DNA of 24,673 bases from Poronia punctata (taxonomy: Eukaryota; Ascomycota; Sordariomycetes; Xylariales; Xylariaceae). This document shows, piece after piece, positions 21,101 through 24,673 of this stretch. Under the pieces are notes generated by a model. The model had not been told where the DNA came from and made no database searches. It saw nothing but the letters and a program-made list of their open reading frames with translations. Both the position numbers and the translations under genes were made by a program. Position 1 is the stretch's first letter, and every line of letters begins with the position of its first letter. The DNA lies in contig MU401832.1 of NCBI GenBank assembly GCA_022579005.1, forward strand, positions 1 through 24,673, written 5' to 3'.

Positions 21101-23359
21101 TTTAAAACTTTTATTTATTATATAAGTACTTTTTTTATACATTGCTTAAAAGCTATTAAGCATTACTTAATTGCTTTTTTGCTTTACTTAGTTACTTTTA
21201 ATATTATACTTTATTTAAATTAACTTTTTTTATTTAAACTACTTTTAAATAGCTAGTTTTTTTTTATATTTGCTTAAATTTAAGTTTAAATTTAAAGGCT
21301 TTATGCTTAATATAAATTTAATTAAAATAATTAGCTTTATTTCTTTTTTTTTCTTTACTACTATTACTTTTACCGCTACTTTTTAAGTAAAAACTAGCTT
21401 GTTTTCTACTTATAAAATAGTTAACTACTTATTTTATAAGCTATTTAGCTGCTTAATATACAAGCTAGTTAATTGCTTATTTTTTTTTTAATTAAATTAA
21501 CTAGTTACTTTTTATATACTTTAGTTAACTGCTTGTTTTTTTATAGTATATATAGTAAAAGTAGTAAAAGCACTTAGTAAAGCTATATTTTTAATTTTTT
21601 TAATTTTCAGTAAAAATTTAAATATATTTTAAAAGCACTACTTTTAAGCTAGTTATATTATATATTTTTATACTATATTTAATAAAGTTTATATACTTTT
21701 TTTATTTAGTTGCTTTATGCTAATACTTTTTTAAAAGTTTTTTTAAGATTGCTTACTTTAAACCGGCCTTAGTAGCTTAAGTATTACTAAAAAAATAAAG
21801 GTTTTATTTATAAATAAAGTTTTAAAATATATTTAACCTTTTTTATTAAGTTTTTAGCTATACTTACTTTTAACTTTTGCTTTTAAAAGCTTTTAAGTAG
21901 CTATATTATATAGTGCTTACTTTTAAGTTAATTAGTTTTTTATAATATTTTTTTTAAATACTTTTACTGCTATAGTTATGCTTTTAACTTTTTATTAAAT
22001 AGTTTATTAATAAAGTATTAAAAAACTTAATTAACTTTAAAAAATTTATATAATTTTATACTTATATAATTTTTTTTATATATTTTTTAAAGTTATAAAA
22101 TTGCTATTTATTAAACTTAACATTTTAAATTATAATAACCTCTTTTATAATAAGTATTTATATTTAATATATATTAAATATTATATATTTAACTATATAA
22201 CTAATATATATACGCAGCTTAGTTTTAAATTCTTGCTTATTTTTATTAATAAAGTAATTTTATTTTAATAAGTACGCTTTATACTTATAAGCTACTATTT
22301 TTATTTAGTTAAGCTAAGTATTACTTATTAATACTTTGCTTATTAGTAATATATACTAATAAAAGTAGTAGTTAAACTAAGTATTAAGCTTTTTTAAAAA
22401 GCTTATATTATTATATACTTTAAATAAGCTTTAGTTATATAACTATATAGTAGCTTTAGTAGTTTTAAACTATAGCTTAATTAAAAAGCTTATACTATAT
22501 AATATAGTTCTAGCTTTTTTTATAACTTTTTTGCTTGCTTATTTAGCTACTTTAATTAGTTTTTTATATACTTTAGTAGTATTTTAAAAAAAGAAATTTA
22601 TACTATAATTAATAACGCGTTTATTTATTAATTATAATTATTGCTTATTTATTATTATAGCAAAATAGTGCTATTATAAGCTTATAGCAACGCTATACTT
22701 AACTTTTAAATATAGCAATTTTAATAAAAACCTTTTACTAAGTTTTGCGCTATATTATAAAAGCATATAATATTTTAAAGTATTTATTTTTAAAAATAAT
22801 TAACTAAAATATTTTATTATATTTTTTATTATAGTTAAAAAGATTTTAATATACTTTTTAAAACAAACGCTTAGTATATTACTTTAAAGCTTTTTAAAAA
22901 ATTACTTTTAATATATAGTTAATTATATAACTTTTATACTTAATTTATAGTGTTTTTTAAATCTTTATATTTTTTGCTTTATAAGCTAAAGCTTTTAGCG
23001 CTTTAGCTTTTAAGTGCTATAATGCTTTATTATCTTTTTATAATTTTAAAAAGTTATTTAAAAGTTAAAATGCTTATTTAATAGTAGCTATTATTAAATT
23101 AGCTACGCTTATTATAAACTTTTTTATATAATTAGTATTTATTATAAAATATAAATTAAAATAAAAAGAATTTATATTAAAAAAAAACTAAATTATGCTT
23201 ATATTATAGTTTTTTAACTATAACGTTATACTTAATTATTTTAAAGCACAATATGCAATTTAAGCTATAATACTAAATTTCTTTATTTTTTAGCTTAGCT
23301 TTTAACATAATATTAACATAAAAACCTTTTATAAAATAAATATTTTTAAGTACTAAATC
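21101..23359 (-). other. RIP-mutated transposon interior; no gene seen
   Basis: T-skewed, stop-ridden sequence, probably the former 5' half (integrase, protease, Gag) of element E. The only G+C spot is AAACCGGCCTTAGTAGC near 21762. No LTR, RNA gene or recognisable protein motif was found. Confidence 0.4.
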
Positions 23360-23377
23360 TTTTTTTTTTTTTTTTTT
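23360..23377. repeat. Homopolymer of 18 T
   Basis: An uninterrupted T18 run within A+T-rich debris, shortly before a CATTTT-rich stretch. It could be simple slippage. Confidence 0.9.
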
Positions 23378-24584
23378 AGTATTAAGCACATTTTAAATAG
23401 TTTTGCATTTTTTTTTTAAATTAAAAAAGAAAATGTACTAGCCTTAACCTAATTTTTTTTAATTAAAATAAATAATTTTGCATTAAGCAGCTTTATATAG
23501 TTTACTAAGTATATAGCGCTATAGTTATTTAAAACAGTGCTGTTTAATAGTACGTGCTTATTTATACTAATAATAGTATATATTTTATAAAAATTATTTT
23601 AAGTGCTGCTAACTATAGTAAAATTAATAATTATATAAACTATATTATATAGTAGCTATTTTTTTTTTATACTTAAAAAATTGTTTAAGCTTTTATTGCT
23701 AAATAATAATTTTTTAATAAAGCTTAGTACTTTTTTTTTTAATTTTATTATATAGCTTACTTTATTTATTATTTTAATAATATTATTATATAGTTTTAAG
23801 CTTATTATTAGTTATTTTTAGTAGCTAGTTAAAAGTATAAGATTTAGTTATTATAAACTAGCATTAAGCGTACTTATTAAGCTTTTAAAAATGTTTTGCT
23901 AATTTTTTATAAAGGCACTTATATAATTTATATTTGTTTTTAAACTTTTTAAAAAATAAGCTTTTTAAGCTATCTTTAGCAATAGTAAATATAGCTATAT
24001 ATTTTGCTTTTTTTTAACTAATATTTAATTACTAAGTTAGCTATAAGCTAATTTATTTTTTTTATTATAAAAAAAAGTTTACTTTTTGCTTGCTTGCAAA
24101 AAAGTTAACTTTTTTTTTAAGTAGCTTACTTTTATTAAAGCTTTAGCTAAAGTATATATAATAAACTTTTAATTATAAATAGCTATTTAACTTTTTTAAG
24201 CTTATAATTAAGCGCTTTATAATAAATTATAGTTTATTTTTTATATTATTTATTAAACTTAATATTGCTTTTTTTAGCTTTAGTAAAAACTTTTTAGTAT
24301 TATTTTTAAGCAATTAAACAATAGTTAACTTTATAAAGCATAATAATATTATATAATATTTTAACTTAGTTTTAAAGTATTAGCTAGCTGCTTTTTTTTA
24401 TATTATTTTAACTTATATATAATACTTTATATTAATAGTTTTTTAACTTATGCTTAAAAAGTGTTAATTTAAAGCTGCTTATATACTTTATATTATATAT
24501 TTTATATTTTAAAGCTTTATTAAATAATAAGTTTTTTATTAATTTATTTTATTATAAACTTTTGTATTAATTTTTAAAGTTTAC

Positions 24585-24587
<3 letters not shown>
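23378..24587. other. RIP-mutated sequence without a recognisable gene
   Basis: About 1.2 kb of A+T-rich sequence. Near 23485-23545 there is a TAGTTTACTAAGTATATAGCG block similar to one in element C near 13165 (TAGTTTACTAAGTATATAGTA), a hint of shared transposon ancestry. No LTR boundary or open frame is evident. Confidence 0.35.

Positions 24588-24617
<30 letters not shown>
24588..24617. repeat. Homopolymer of 30 T
   Basis: A pure T30 run near the right edge. On the minus strand it is A30, as expected at the 3' end of a poly-A retroelement whose body would lie to the right, mostly outside the window. Slippage of an A+T-rich tract is the simpler alternative. The last 56 bases contain two GCGCAA motifs (about 24639 and 24663). 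Confidence 0.9.
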
Positions 24618-24619
<2 letters not shown>

Positions 24620-24673
24620 CTTTATATAGTACTTCTTAGCGCAATAATGCTTAAGTTTTTAAAGCGCAATTGC

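Larger units (their letters stand above)
18601..23500 (-). mobile_element. Element E: second Copia lineage, RIP-inactivated, ends unknown
   Basis: Placed from a reverse transcriptase remnant on the minus strand (19855-20110) that differs from the A/B/C family. The span is only an estimate from the usual distance of that motif to the ends of a roughly 5-kb Copia element. I could not find a pair of LTRs by eye, so both limits may be off by a kilobase or more. The plus strand is T-skewed throughout, in line with minus-strand coding. The former gag and integrase parts should lie to the right of 20110 and the RNase H part to the left of 19855. No open frame survives except a short low-complexity one at 21002-21223. 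Confidence 0.45.

Noticed and set aside
21002..21223. 73-codon plus-strand open frame
   Set aside because: It lies within a minus-strand decayed element, is built partly from a 36-bp tandem repeat, has A+T-driven composition and resembles no known protein. It is treated as an accidental frame.

Overview
The window looks like a filamentous ascomycete (Pezizomycotina) chromosome with a bipartite, isochore-like structure. About 22 kb is extremely A+T-rich (roughly 80-90% A+T by eye). It carries almost no open frames, C survives mostly as CpT and G mostly as ApG, and CpA/TpG are scarce. This is the footprint of repeat-induced point mutation (RIP) on transposons. One normal-composition island of about 2.4 kb (5997 to about 8442) sits inside it and holds the only intact gene I can support. 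I cannot name the species.

Left block, 1-5991. An (AAT)30 microsatellite leads into a decayed minus-strand LTR (102-254), then a G+C-rich scrap (285-331). Next is a complete but RIP-destroyed Ty1/Copia element, here called A (332-5991, plus strand). Its LTRs (332-553 and 5771-5991) are flanked by an intact 5-bp target-site duplication, ATAAC (327-331 and 5992-5996). The duplication shows that the scrap at 285-331 was once directly next to the gene's upstream flank.

Island, 5997-8442. A three-exon gene, join(6239..6343, 6518..7592, 7717..7805), encodes a 422-residue FAD-dependent L-2-hydroxyglutarate dehydrogenase with a mitochondrial-type N-terminus. Behind it lie about 320 bp of ordinary 3' flank and a C-rich imperfect minisatellite with a 28-bp period (about 8125-8442).

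Right block, 8443-24673. A truncated minus-strand copy of family A (B, 8443 to about 9135) is followed by an unassigned A-skewed segment (D, to 10265). Then comes a second long minus-strand copy (C, 10266 to about 15640) that lacks a visible 5' LTR. After C there is a small cluster rich in hairpins and GCGC motifs (15758-16120), an unassigned T-skewed stretch, and a second, distinct Copia lineage on the minus strand (E). E is recognised by decayed reverse transcriptase motifs at 19855-20110; its ends were not found.

I found no RNA genes, CRISPR array or novel multigene system. The interest lies in the nested-transposon history, the very sharp RIP boundaries around a housekeeping gene, and a few small repeats that are not explained.
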